Positions 22,001 through 28,659 of a stretch of 28,659 bases of DNA are shown one piece after another. Source of the stretch: a virus; IMG/VR virus record IMGVR_UViG_3300030116_007510, positions 1 through 28,659 of that record. One strand, written 5' to 3'. The translations under genes were made by a program, and so were the position numbers. Within the stretch, counting starts at the first letter, position 1, and every line of letters starts with the position of its first letter. The notes under the pieces are model-generated. The model saw nothing but the letters and a program-made list of their open reading frames with translations, was not told the DNA's origin and ran no database searches.

Positions 22001-25000
22001 TTAGAAATCAAGGTGTGCCAGAACCAACTAAACCACTCTTAGTAGTTTTTGATCATTACACAATCCCAACTGATGATAATGGAGATTTATTTACAGTATT
22101 AAGTTATGACGATGAAAGATTTGCAACAGATATACCTTCAATTGATAATACATTTAGAGCATCAGATACTTTAGACTTTAGACCAAGAGTAAATGTATTT
22201 ACAAGCACAGAAAAATCACCATTTGATTTTCAATCAAGATCATTTGATATTTCAACAATGACTTTTCTAAAGGTTGATGAGGGTTCAACTTTAGATTATG
22301 AATATTATCTTCCTAGAATTGACAAATTATATTTAAATACAAAAGAAGAATTTATTGTTCAAAAAGGTGTTTCTGCAAGATATCCAAAACCACCACAAAA
22401 AAGTGAGGGTCTTCTTGAGATCGCTCAAATATCATACCCTGCTTATCTTTATAATCCACAGGATGCTAAATTTAAATTGATTGATAATCGTAGATATACG
22501 ATGAGAGATATTGGTGATATTGAAAATAGAGTAAAAACTTTAGAAACTACAACATCTTTAACACTTCTTGAATTAGATACAAAAACACTTCAGATACAAG
22601 ATGCAGAGGGTAGAAATAGATTTAAGTCTGGATTCTTTGTAGATGATTTTTCTACAACTAATTTTATGAATAAGGCATTTACCTCTGCGCAGATAAATCC
22701 AAATAATAATGAATTAGTACCACTTAGATCAAGGAATGCAATTAAACTTGATTTGGCACCAGCAGATTTGAATGTAAATTCTGGTAACTTCCCATTAATA
22801 GATTCAAATTTACAGAAAACAGGAAGAGCTGTTACTTTGAAGTATGATGAAGTAGGTTGGTTAGAGCAATCATTTGCCACCACTGTTGAAAATGTAAACC
22901 CATTCCACGTAGTTGTATATACTGGAAATCTCGTTTTAGATCCAACAAATGATGTTTGGACAAGAACTGTTCAATTGGAGGATAAGAATATTACAACAAC
23001 TCGTAATAATGAAGTTGATTTAAATCAAAATATTGATTTAAGTCGTTTCAATTTTACTGACATTAATTTTAGAAATCGAACAAGAAGAGTTCCAGATGGT
23101 AGTAGAAGAGGTACAACAGAAACAAACATACGAGGAATTAATCAGGGAAGAAATAGACAAGTTGATATAAATGAAACAAGTAGAGCATCATTTACTACAA
23201 CAGATGTATCAGTCAGAAATGTTCTTATTTCATCTGATGTTGATTCATATATGAGATCAAGAAACACTGAATTTGTAGCATCTAATTTAAAACCAAAAAC
23301 ACGTTACTATCATTTCTTAGATAATAAGAAGGGTGTTGATTTAGTTCCAAAATTAATTGAAATTAAAAACTCAGATGGCACCGATGGATCAGATGGTATA
23401 TTCCAAATTGGAGAAACAGTTGTAGGGTCAATTGGTAATAAGACAAGAATTAGATTTAGAGTTGCTCAACCAAATCATAAGAGGGGTAAGTTTGACGATC
23501 CTAGAACTACTTACTTATCTAATCCATATTCTAAGACACCTGCAGGAGGCACAGCAGAAGCATTACCATTAATCTATAGTCAAACATCATCTGTGTTAAA
23601 CGTGGACACTGAGGCGATGGCAGAAGAGGCAGTAGGGTTATATTTTGGATTTATCAAGAAAAATATGAAACTTGTTGGAAAGACAAGTGGTGCAGTTGCT
23701 TATGTAAAAGATGTAAGACTCATTTCTGATTCAATTGGTGATGTTCTTGGAACATTTTTCTTAAGAGATCCAAATGCAAAACCGCCAGGACCAAGTGTTA
23801 AAATAGAGACTGGAACAAAAACATTTAGATTATCATCTGATAAAAATAATGATCCTGGTTTACCTGGTAGTAGTGACGTTTCATTTGCTGAAATAAATTA
23901 CGTATCAAATGGTACTGTTGAAAGATGGCAAAATGAGGTAACTACAGCGAATACTGTTAATACAATTAATTTAAGTACAAATATTGGATTTGATGTCCAA
24001 ACAGTTAATGTTGATACTATCACCACAGAGTTTTATGATCCTCTTGCTCAAACATTTGTTGTTGGTGGAAACATAGAGGCACCCTCTGATATTGATACAA
24101 ATGATGATATTGATGGTGCATTCTTAACTGCAATCGAAGTATTTTTTGCAAAATGTGATCAAAAATCAGCACCAATTACTTTCCAGATAAGAACTACAGA
24201 GTTAGGCATACCAACTCGTAGAATTATTGGTACACCTGTTGTTCTTTTCCCAGATTCAGTGGTTGGCACAGATGATGATGGTAATGATATTTTGCTTAAG
24301 AATAACACATCCAGTGACGCATCTGTTGGAACAAAAGTCACGTTCCCAGAACCAATATGGTTACCACCTGGACTTGAATATGCATTGGTATTGGTATCTG
24401 ATAAGAGTATGGATTATGAAGTGTGGACAGCGATTATGAATGAACCCACTGTAAATACTCAGAATTTACCAACTGCAGAACAAACAACATACTCTACACA
24501 GTATGCGATGGGTGCTTTATTTAAATCACAAAATGGTTCACTTTGGACTGAAAATCAGTATCAGGATATGAAGTTCAAATTATATAAAGCAAACTTCACA
24601 GCAGATTCAGGGACTGCTGTATTTTATAATCCTGATATTCGTACACCTCAAGATGTAATGCCTGATGAAAATACTGTACAGGTTCCAAGATTATTAGATA
24701 ATCCAATAGTAACTTTACCTAAAAAAGGTAAAGTAGGAATAAAAACATTTACTTCTAGTAGTGGTGCGACTAGCATTCCTCTTCCATCAATAATAACTCC
24801 AGGTAGAAAAATAAATGCATTTGGTAAGAAAGATAATACCGCATTAATTGAGTCTGTTGGAGGAAGACCAAGCCAAGTTGGTGTGGCAACTGGTGGTAAA
24901 AATTACGCGAGTGGTGCCACTGAAATTTTAACCTATAATATTATAGGTCAAGGTAGTGGATTAAAAGTTAAAATTGATAGTGTAGAAGCAGATGGTGCCA

Positions 25001-26673
25001 TAAGCACATTGTCAATACCAATTGATGGAGCAGGGGAAGGATATAAAAAAGGTGATATTGTTGGTATTACAACTTCACAATCTAATGGCAAAAGAGGAAG
25101 AGGTGCTGAAATTAGAGTAGGTGAGATTCAAGGCACTGATACACTTTACTTAACAAATATTCAGGGTTCAAATGATGCTTGGACAAATTCAATAGGTCAA
25201 TCGTTAAATTATCTTGATGGATCTGCTACTTCAGGAACTATTGGTATTGCAACTCATACTATAACTAGTTACAGTGCAGATGGAGCACCATTTAATGGGA
25301 ATTTCTTTAAAGTTCAAGATTTTGAACATGGAATGTATTCAACTAGCAATAGAGTAGTTATTAGAGGAATTCAACCTGATACTCCACTTGTTAATTTGAG
25401 TGCAAGTATATCCGCAACTGATACACAATTAGAAGTGGGTTCTGCACATACATCTAAATTTGCTTTCTTTGAAGGAGTACCGGTTGGTGCTGCAAATACT
25501 GGATATCTAAAGTTAGGTGATGAGATTATCGGATATGAAAGTGTTGGTGCTCAAACTTTGGGATCTCTCACAAGAGGTATTGATTTTTCAGTCGCGCAAC
25601 CTCATGGTCAGGTAAACCCAGTTGAATTACAAAAATATGAAATTAGTGGAGTTTCTCTAAGAAGAATAAGCGATGTAGAAAGAACTGTTAGAGATCCATT
25701 TGATATGGATTCATATGCTTTATCTTTTAGTAGAGCTTCTGCTAGGGGAGCAAAGAGAGATATTGACAATTCAGCGTCTTCTGGTATTGGAAGCGTACCT
25801 CAATTAAATTTCAATGAACAAAAGTTTGTTGGAGGTGATAATGTACACGCATCTACAAATATTATGTACGGTGCTATTGTTCCAACATTTAACTTACTAA
25901 ATCCAGGATCCAATACATCAACTAGTGCTACTTTGAGATCAGTTTCTGGTACAAGTGTTGGAGGTTCTGAGGAATCATTTGTTGATCAAGGATTTGAATC
26001 TGTGCAGATTAATGAGTATAATGAAATGACAACACCTCGTATTGTTGCAGGTAAAATAAATGAAAATAGATATCTAAACAACTTACCAAGAAATAAATCA
26101 TTGACAGTTAATCTTACATTAAGTAAAACTCCTTCTTCTTCATTATCACCGATTCTTAGAACAGATACTGCATTTGTTGAGTTAATAAATCATCGTCTTA
26201 ACAACCCAATAGGAGTCGAAAATTATGCGGTAGATGGTAGAGTTGGTAACATTGCAAATGATCCTCATACAGCAACTTATATGTCAACTCTAGTGCAGTT
26301 GGTAAAACCAGCAACATCACTTAAAGTATTATTCTCTGCGTATAGAGATGAGACTGCTGACATCAGAGTATTATATGCTCTTGATAAACCAGATGATGGT
26401 GATGAAGTTAGTTTTGAACTATTTCCTGGTTACAAAAATTTAATTGACACCACTGAAGATGGAAATGGTAATTTAGTTATAGATTCATCAAAGAATGATG
26501 GTAGACCAGATGTATTTGTACCCGCTAGTTTAGATGGTGAATTTTTGGAATATCAATTTACTGCAGAAAATCTACCTGAATTTACTGGTTATGTAATCAA
26601 GATAGTAATGTCTGGTACAAATCAGGCAAGACCTCCAAAGATTAAAGACTTAAGAACAATTGCTGTACGATGA
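19099..26673 (+). CDS. Giant virion structural protein with DUF4815-like N terminus, 2524 residues
   Basis: This is a large baseplate or fibre component whose exact role is not known. The N terminus (LNVSPYFDDFD, then YKVLFNPGFPVQAREL, SILQNQIEDFG and FKNGSVVIPG, residues 7-66) has the pattern of the DUF4815 family found in large phage tail proteins. Further conserved blocks are RYTMRDIGDIENRVKTLE (about 1131-1148, probable short coiled coil), DPLAQTF (1647-1653) with a following FLTAIEVFF, FPEPIWLPPGLEYALVLVS (from 1749), GxGY modules around 1930-2000, and an LGDEIIGY...RG...H module (2140-2169). No peptidase motif or signal peptide is visible. It occupies the place of T4 genes 9-12 and wac, so it may replace the short-tail-fibre and fibre-attachment proteins (inference). 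It overlaps the next gene by four bases (ATGA). Confidence 0.85.
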   Translation: MAQKSNLNVSPYFDDFDSDNNFYKVLFNPGFPVQARELTTSQSILQNQIEDFGSHLFKNGSVVIPGNLVYDSRYHAVKLNPTNFGIDISIYINNFVGKTITGKLSNVSATVEKVALPSTDPVDDVTIFVKYIDGNDDFETSSFVDGEALSCDENVTYGNTTIQANTDFAGLINENATSIGSAASIGKGVYFIRGYFVNVSQQTLILDYYTNTPTYRVGLKITESFVGAKDDPSLYDNAKGFTNFAAPGADRLKITLSLTKKLITDLDDTDFVELLRVDGGKLKKIQTKTRYNLIKDYIAERTYDESGNYTTKTFIPSLHNSLNDKLGSNGMFFEDQKTDDGNTPSDDLAVIKLSPGKAYVRGYQVDKPFTSIVDVEKPRDTEEIKNVTVPFKAPNTLTLFDVAGVPKNGEIVELFRTNTTQSSSTNIGSARAYGFNLKDAAYENDSTKWDLHLYDIQIRTDLILNRNDLVASDIPVSSFIVGKSSGAVGFVARAGAPQGQLKLTQTSGRFIRGEQLQINGVDISVGVGTVNTFGINDIKSVASNRTGVEVGSDFPRFFGRTVLQKAPLPNGVSDIIVSRTGVATATNSVNGGFLGLKKFDTIIYDNPEYDEQVHNSVQSVSDTGKDIVLDATAVGSGVTDVFTGGLPTGISTLSRSFKAFLGIPVIRTSDTGLFAPLPDQNISSVDLDRSNILISKQLTGEQVTSNELVVNTNQLTGISSASWTTFDEERYSIHYPDAFAKGAGDLSIGKITNDTFALAGNQITISGLANHGSGIVVNTTAKKNFIQSKQKIYNRSEKLIVNKSKNETSGVTTALGDGTAEVADGLLFNKFFGLRVQDERISLNRPDAAKLIAVYESVDGATPTLDKLKFSASVGVSLNCVVGENIIGSESEAVARVVSTNADGDPNSLEVIYLNDSIFTVGELVSFDESNIETAIETITLGIRKDLTTSYKLDKGQNKEFYDYSSIVRNQGVPEPTKPLLVVFDHYTIPTDDNGDLFTVLSYDDERFATDIPSIDNTFRASDTLDFRPRVNVFTSTEKSPFDFQSRSFDISTMTFLKVDEGSTLDYEYYLPRIDKLYLNTKEEFIVQKGVSARYPKPPQKSEGLLEIAQISYPAYLYNPQDAKFKLIDNRRYTMRDIGDIENRVKTLETTTSLTLLELDTKTLQIQDAEGRNRFKSGFFVDDFSTTNFMNKAFTSAQINPNNNELVPLRSRNAIKLDLAPADLNVNSGNFPLIDSNLQKTGRAVTLKYDEVGWLEQSFATTVENVNPFHVVVYTGNLVLDPTNDVWTRTVQLEDKNITTTRNNEVDLNQNIDLSRFNFTDINFRNRTRRVPDGSRRGTTETNIRGINQGRNRQVDINETSRASFTTTDVSVRNVLISSDVDSYMRSRNTEFVASNLKPKTRYYHFLDNKKGVDLVPKLIEIKNSDGTDGSDGIFQIGETVVGSIGNKTRIRFRVAQPNHKRGKFDDPRTTYLSNPYSKTPAGGTAEALPLIYSQTSSVLNVDTEAMAEEAVGLYFGFIKKNMKLVGKTSGAVAYVKDVRLISDSIGDVLGTFFLRDPNAKPPGPSVKIETGTKTFRLSSDKNNDPGLPGSSDVSFAEINYVSNGTVERWQNEVTTANTVNTINLSTNIGFDVQTVNVDTITTEFYDPLAQTFVVGGNIEAPSDIDTNDDIDGAFLTAIEVFFAKCDQKSAPITFQIRTTELGIPTRRIIGTPVVLFPDSVVGTDDDGNDILLKNNTSSDASVGTKVTFPEPIWLPPGLEYALVLVSDKSMDYEVWTAIMNEPTVNTQNLPTAEQTTYSTQYAMGALFKSQNGSLWTENQYQDMKFKLYKANFTADSGTAVFYNPDIRTPQDVMPDENTVQVPRLLDNPIVTLPKKGKVGIKTFTSSSGATSIPLPSIITPGRKINAFGKKDNTALIESVGGRPSQVGVATGGKNYASGATEILTYNIIGQGSGLKVKIDSVEADGAISTLSIPIDGAGEGYKKGDIVGITTSQSNGKRGRGAEIRVGEIQGTDTLYLTNIQGSNDAWTNSIGQSLNYLDGSATSGTIGIATHTITSYSADGAPFNGNFFKVQDFEHGMYSTSNRVVIRGIQPDTPLVNLSASISATDTQLEVGSAHTSKFAFFEGVPVGAANTGYLKLGDEIIGYESVGAQTLGSLTRGIDFSVAQPHGQVNPVELQKYEISGVSLRRISDVERTVRDPFDMDSYALSFSRASARGAKRDIDNSASSGIGSVPQLNFNEQKFVGGDNVHASTNIMYGAIVPTFNLLNPGSNTSTSATLRSVSGTSVGGSEESFVDQGFESVQINEYNEMTTPRIVAGKINENRYLNNLPRNKSLTVNLTLSKTPSSSLSPILRTDTAFVELINHRLNNPIGVENYAVDGRVGNIANDPHTATYMSTLVQLVKPATSLKVLFSAYRDETADIRVLYALDKPDDGDEVSFELFPGYKNLIDTTEDGNGNLVIDSSKNDGRPDVFVPASLDGEFLEYQFTAENLPEFTGYVIKIVMSGTNQARPPKIKDLRTIAVR

Positions 26674-26888
26674 TAAGAGTTGAAGGACACAAAAATTTAT
26701 ATCGTGATGAGACCACCGGTGCGATTGTTAACTGCGATGATGTTGCATATGACAACTATATTCGCACTTTGAAGTCTTCAGAAAAAAAGAAAAATGAAAT
26801 TGATCAGATGAAAAATGACATTCAAGATATCAAAGATGCATTAAAGGAATTGAAGGAGGGGATTAACTTAGTCATAAATAGTAAATAA
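26670..26888 (+). CDS. Small coiled-coil protein, 72 residues
   Basis: This 72-residue protein has an N-terminal part, IRVEGHKNLYRDETTGAIVN, followed by a long charged helix from about residue 34. The helix has hydrophobic residues at heptad-like spacing (I43, M46, I50, I53, L57, L60), indicating a coiled coil and probable oligomer. From memory, short proteins starting MIRVEGH-x-x-L-Y-R-D are common in T4-like cyanophages among structural genes, function unknown. The ATGA overlap with the preceding giant gene suggests coupled translation. It could be an assembly factor or minor virion component. Confidence 0.8.
   Translation: MIRVEGHKNLYRDETTGAIVNCDDVAYDNYIRTLKSSEKKKNEIDQMKNDIQDIKDALKELKEGINLVINSK
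26874..26880 (+). promoter_or_regulatory. Candidate late promoter before the 112-residue gene
   Basis: ATAAATA at 26874-26880 lies in the last codons of the 72-residue gene, 26 bases before the ATG at 26907. It fits the late-promoter word seen elsewhere in the window. The 18-base gap after the stop is AT-rich, with no ribosome site. Confidence 0.5.
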
Positions 26889-26906
26889 TATAGTATTGTT
26901 AAATAG

Positions 26907-27245
26907 ATGGCTGTATATGTATCGAATATTGTAATTAATTCTGGCACAACTTTTTCAGAGACATTTACTTTGGAATCTGCTACTACTAATTCACCATTTA
27001 ATTTGACTGGATACTCTGGTGCTGCACAAATGAGAAAGCATGCAGGTAGTTCATCATCCACTAGTTTTTCAGTTGATTTTCAGGATCCACTCACATCTGG
27101 ACAGATTATATTAGGTCTTACTGCAACTCAAACTGGTGCGTTAAAACCTGGTCGTTATGTTTATGATATTGTTATTACAAAGGATTCGAATAAACAAACG
27201 GTCGTTGAAGGGAATGTGTTAGTTCGAGAAGGAGTAACCCGTTAA
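26907..27245 (+). CDS. Ig-like / BppU-N-like virion protein, 112 residues
   Basis: This 112-residue beta-rich protein has the layout of the N-terminal domain of phage baseplate upper proteins (BppU-like). It has F-N-L-T-G-Y-S-G-A-A-Q-M-R near residues 31-43, then a strand of Ser/Thr, then LGLTATQTGALKPGRYVYDIVIT, then VVEGNVLVREGVT at the end. The L-x-P-G-R-Y-x-Y-D and V-x-E-G-x-x-x-V-x-x-x-V-T words are the strongest signs. It probably decorates or joins the baseplate or fibre. Its stop overlaps the next start as TAATG. It lacks a Shine-Dalgarno sequence, while the gene after it has one. Confidence 0.72.
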   Translation: MAVYVSNIVINSGTTFSETFTLESATTNSPFNLTGYSGAAQMRKHAGSSSSTSFSVDFQDPLTSGQIILGLTATQTGALKPGRYVYDIVITKDSNKQTVVEGNVLVREGVTR

Positions 27246-27820
27246 TGGCAGACATTAAAGTTCGCGTTGGAGGAGATAGCATCAAAGCCCGTGTTGGGCA
27301 AAAAAATGTTGTCAAAGTTATTGCTGCTGCGTCTGGTGGAGCAATAAGTGCTGATACTTCAGCTAACGTAGTTGGTGGAATCGCTTCGGTCTCACAAATT
27401 TCTGTTGGTGAAGTTGCAGGAATGTCAGGTCTCTCTACTTTTTTTGGATCGGCATTTTTTAAAGATCAAATATCTGTTGATGGTTTAACAACCTTAAATG
27501 GTATCACCACCATAACTGCACCAACATTATTTGCAAAACAACTAAATATTGCAGGTGTTTCAACATTCATTGGAATTGTTACCACTGGTAGTGATTTATT
27601 TGTGGGTGGTGACCTATATGTTGGTGATGACATTGTATTAGATGAATTTACCGCTAGAAATGGAACTATCACTAACGTTTTAACTGCAGCAACAGCAAAC
27701 GTAACTAACAACTTTGCTGTTGGTGGAAGTGCAGATATCACGAGTGCATTAACTGTTGGTGCAAATGCTGATATTACCGGAACATTAACTGCTGGATTGA
27801 TCGATGGAGGATTTTATTAA
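27245..27820 (+). CDS. Repetitive beta-rich virion protein, 191 residues
   Basis: This 191-residue protein resembles tail-fibre or collar material. The first 26 residues contain a near-duplicate, IKVRVGGD then IKARVGQK. From residue 60 onward it consists of short strand repeats ending in Gly (GLSTFFGSAFF, GVSTFIGIVTTG, GDLYVGDDIVLDE), and then a run of ADIT-x-x-L-T-V/A-G copies near 163-187 (ADITSALTVGA, ADITGTLTAG). Such stacking suggests a trimeric beta-helix or stalk (inference). AAGGAG at 27229-27234, ten bases before the ATG, gives a good ribosome site. It lies just before the neck gene 13, roughly where T4 has wac (fibritin), but no sequence similarity to wac is seen. Confidence 0.75.
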   Translation: MADIKVRVGGDSIKARVGQKNVVKVIAAASGGAISADTSANVVGGIASVSQISVGEVAGMSGLSTFFGSAFFKDQISVDGLTTLNGITTITAPTLFAKQLNIAGVSTFIGIVTTGSDLFVGGDLYVGDDIVLDEFTARNGTITNVLTAATANVTNNFAVGGSADITSALTVGANADITGTLTAGLIDGGFY

Positions 27821-27822
27821 AA

Positions 27823-28659
27823 ATGGCAAAACCAAGTAGTAGACAAGAATTAATAGATTACTCTTTGAGGAGACTAGGTGCTCCTGTGCTGGAAATAAAT
27901 GTTGATGATGATCAAATAGATGATTTAGTTGATGATGCTCTACAAATCTTCAATGAACGTCATTTTGATGGTGTTGAAAGAATGTATTTAAAATATAAAT
28001 TTACACAAGATGATATTGATAGAGGAAAGGCAGACGGAACATCTGGTGTTGGAATTGTAACAACAACAGGTATATCAACTAATCCTGCAACCACTGTTTC
28101 AAGTAATTTTTATGAAACATCAAACTACATACAAGTTCCAGACTCTGTGATAGGAATAGAAAGAATATTTAAATTCGATACTAGCACAATATCTGGCGGT
28201 ATGTTTAGTATTAAATATCAGTTGTTCTTAAATGATCTTTATTACTTCAACTCTGTAGAGTTAATGCAATATTCAATGACAAAAACATATCTTGAGGATA
28301 TTGATTTTCTACTGACACCAGAAAAACAAGTAAGATTTAATAAGAGACAAAATCGTTTATATCTGGATATGGATTACAGTTCAATTACAGCAGATGATTT
28401 TATCGTGATTGATTGTCAAAGAATATTAGACCCAAATACATTTACTAGTGTATATAATGATAGTTTCTTAAAATTATATTTGACAGCACTCATCAAAAGA
28501 CAGTGGGGACAAAATCTAATGAAGTTTAGAGGAGTAAAACTGGCAGGTGGAATTGAATTAAATGGTAGAGAAATATATGAAGATGGTGAAAGAGATTTAG
28601 AAAATATCCGACAGAGAATGCAACTTGAGTATGAGACACCTCCTCTTGATTTTATTGGT
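27823..28659 (+). CDS. 13: Neck protein gp13 (runs to window edge)
   Basis: gp13 joins gp14 to form the neck that closes the filled head and attaches the tail. The visible 279 residues begin MAKPSSRQELIDY and continue with LRRLGAPVLEINVDDDQIDDLVDDALQIF (in two blocks), NERHFDGVERMYLKYKFT, and a C-terminal helix with LYLTALIKRQWGQNLMKF. These blocks are characteristic of cyanophage gp13. T4 gp13 has 309 residues, so at most a little of the C terminus is missing, and the last visible residues, PPLDFIG, look like a natural end. A GGAGG ribosome site lies at 27806-27810, twelve bases before the ATG. The next gene should be 14. Confidence 0.9.
   Translation, partial: MAKPSSRQELIDYSLRRLGAPVLEINVDDDQIDDLVDDALQIFNERHFDGVERMYLKYKFTQDDIDRGKADGTSGVGIVTTTGISTNPATTVSSNFYETSNYIQVPDSVIGIERIFKFDTSTISGGMFSIKYQLFLNDLYYFNSVELMQYSMTKTYLEDIDFLLTPEKQVRFNKRQNRLYLDMDYSSITADDFIVIDCQRILDPNTFTSVYNDSFLKLYLTALIKRQWGQNLMKFRGVKLAGGIELNGREIYEDGERDLENIRQRMQLEYETPPLDFIG

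Overview
The window is part of the structural-gene region of a T4-like marine myovirus, most probably a cyanophage of Prochlorococcus or Synechococcus, or a close relative infecting another low-GC marine bacterium. This rests on a T4-type baseplate and neck gene order, a short viral S-adenosylmethionine decarboxylase (SpeD), AT-rich composition, and T4-type late-promoter words (ATAAATA, TATAAATA) in the few gaps. All genes lie on the + strand, packed with one-base (TAATG) or four-base (ATGA, TTGA) overlaps or gaps of at most about 31 bases. No stretch of 300 bases lacks a gene. I saw no tRNA, rRNA, CRISPR array, insertion sequence or clear hairpin terminator.

Region 1 (1-2377) is an accessory block of small genes: a glycosyltransferase-like protein, a 53-residue acidic protein, a 49-residue basic protein, a 50-residue zinc-ribbon protein starting at TTG, a 250-residue uncharacterised protein, SpeD with its full Glu-Ser/His/Cys active-site spacing, and a 40-residue acidic peptide. 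Region 2 (2400-19093) is the baseplate wedge: gp25, gp6, a giant 4251-residue gp7-like protein and gp8. Region 3 (19099-26673) is a 2524-residue virion protein with a DUF4815-like N terminus, in the place where T4 carries genes 9-12 and wac. Region 4 (26670-28659) has a 72-residue coiled-coil protein, a 112-residue Ig-like/BppU-like protein, a 191-residue repetitive beta-rich protein, and neck protein gp13, which runs to the window edge and lacks only a visible stop.

The two giant genes cover about 71% of the window. The gp7-like protein has its recognisable gp7 core (which I match to the C-terminal third of T4 gp7) at its N terminus, followed by roughly 3,900 residues of repeated beta modules and one YHYH-type domain. 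Several module types recur in the gp7-like protein, gp8 and the 2524-residue protein, which suggests that this baseplate is enlarged by a shared kit of repeats. Family assignments come from motif recognition and memory of T4 sequences; no database search was run.
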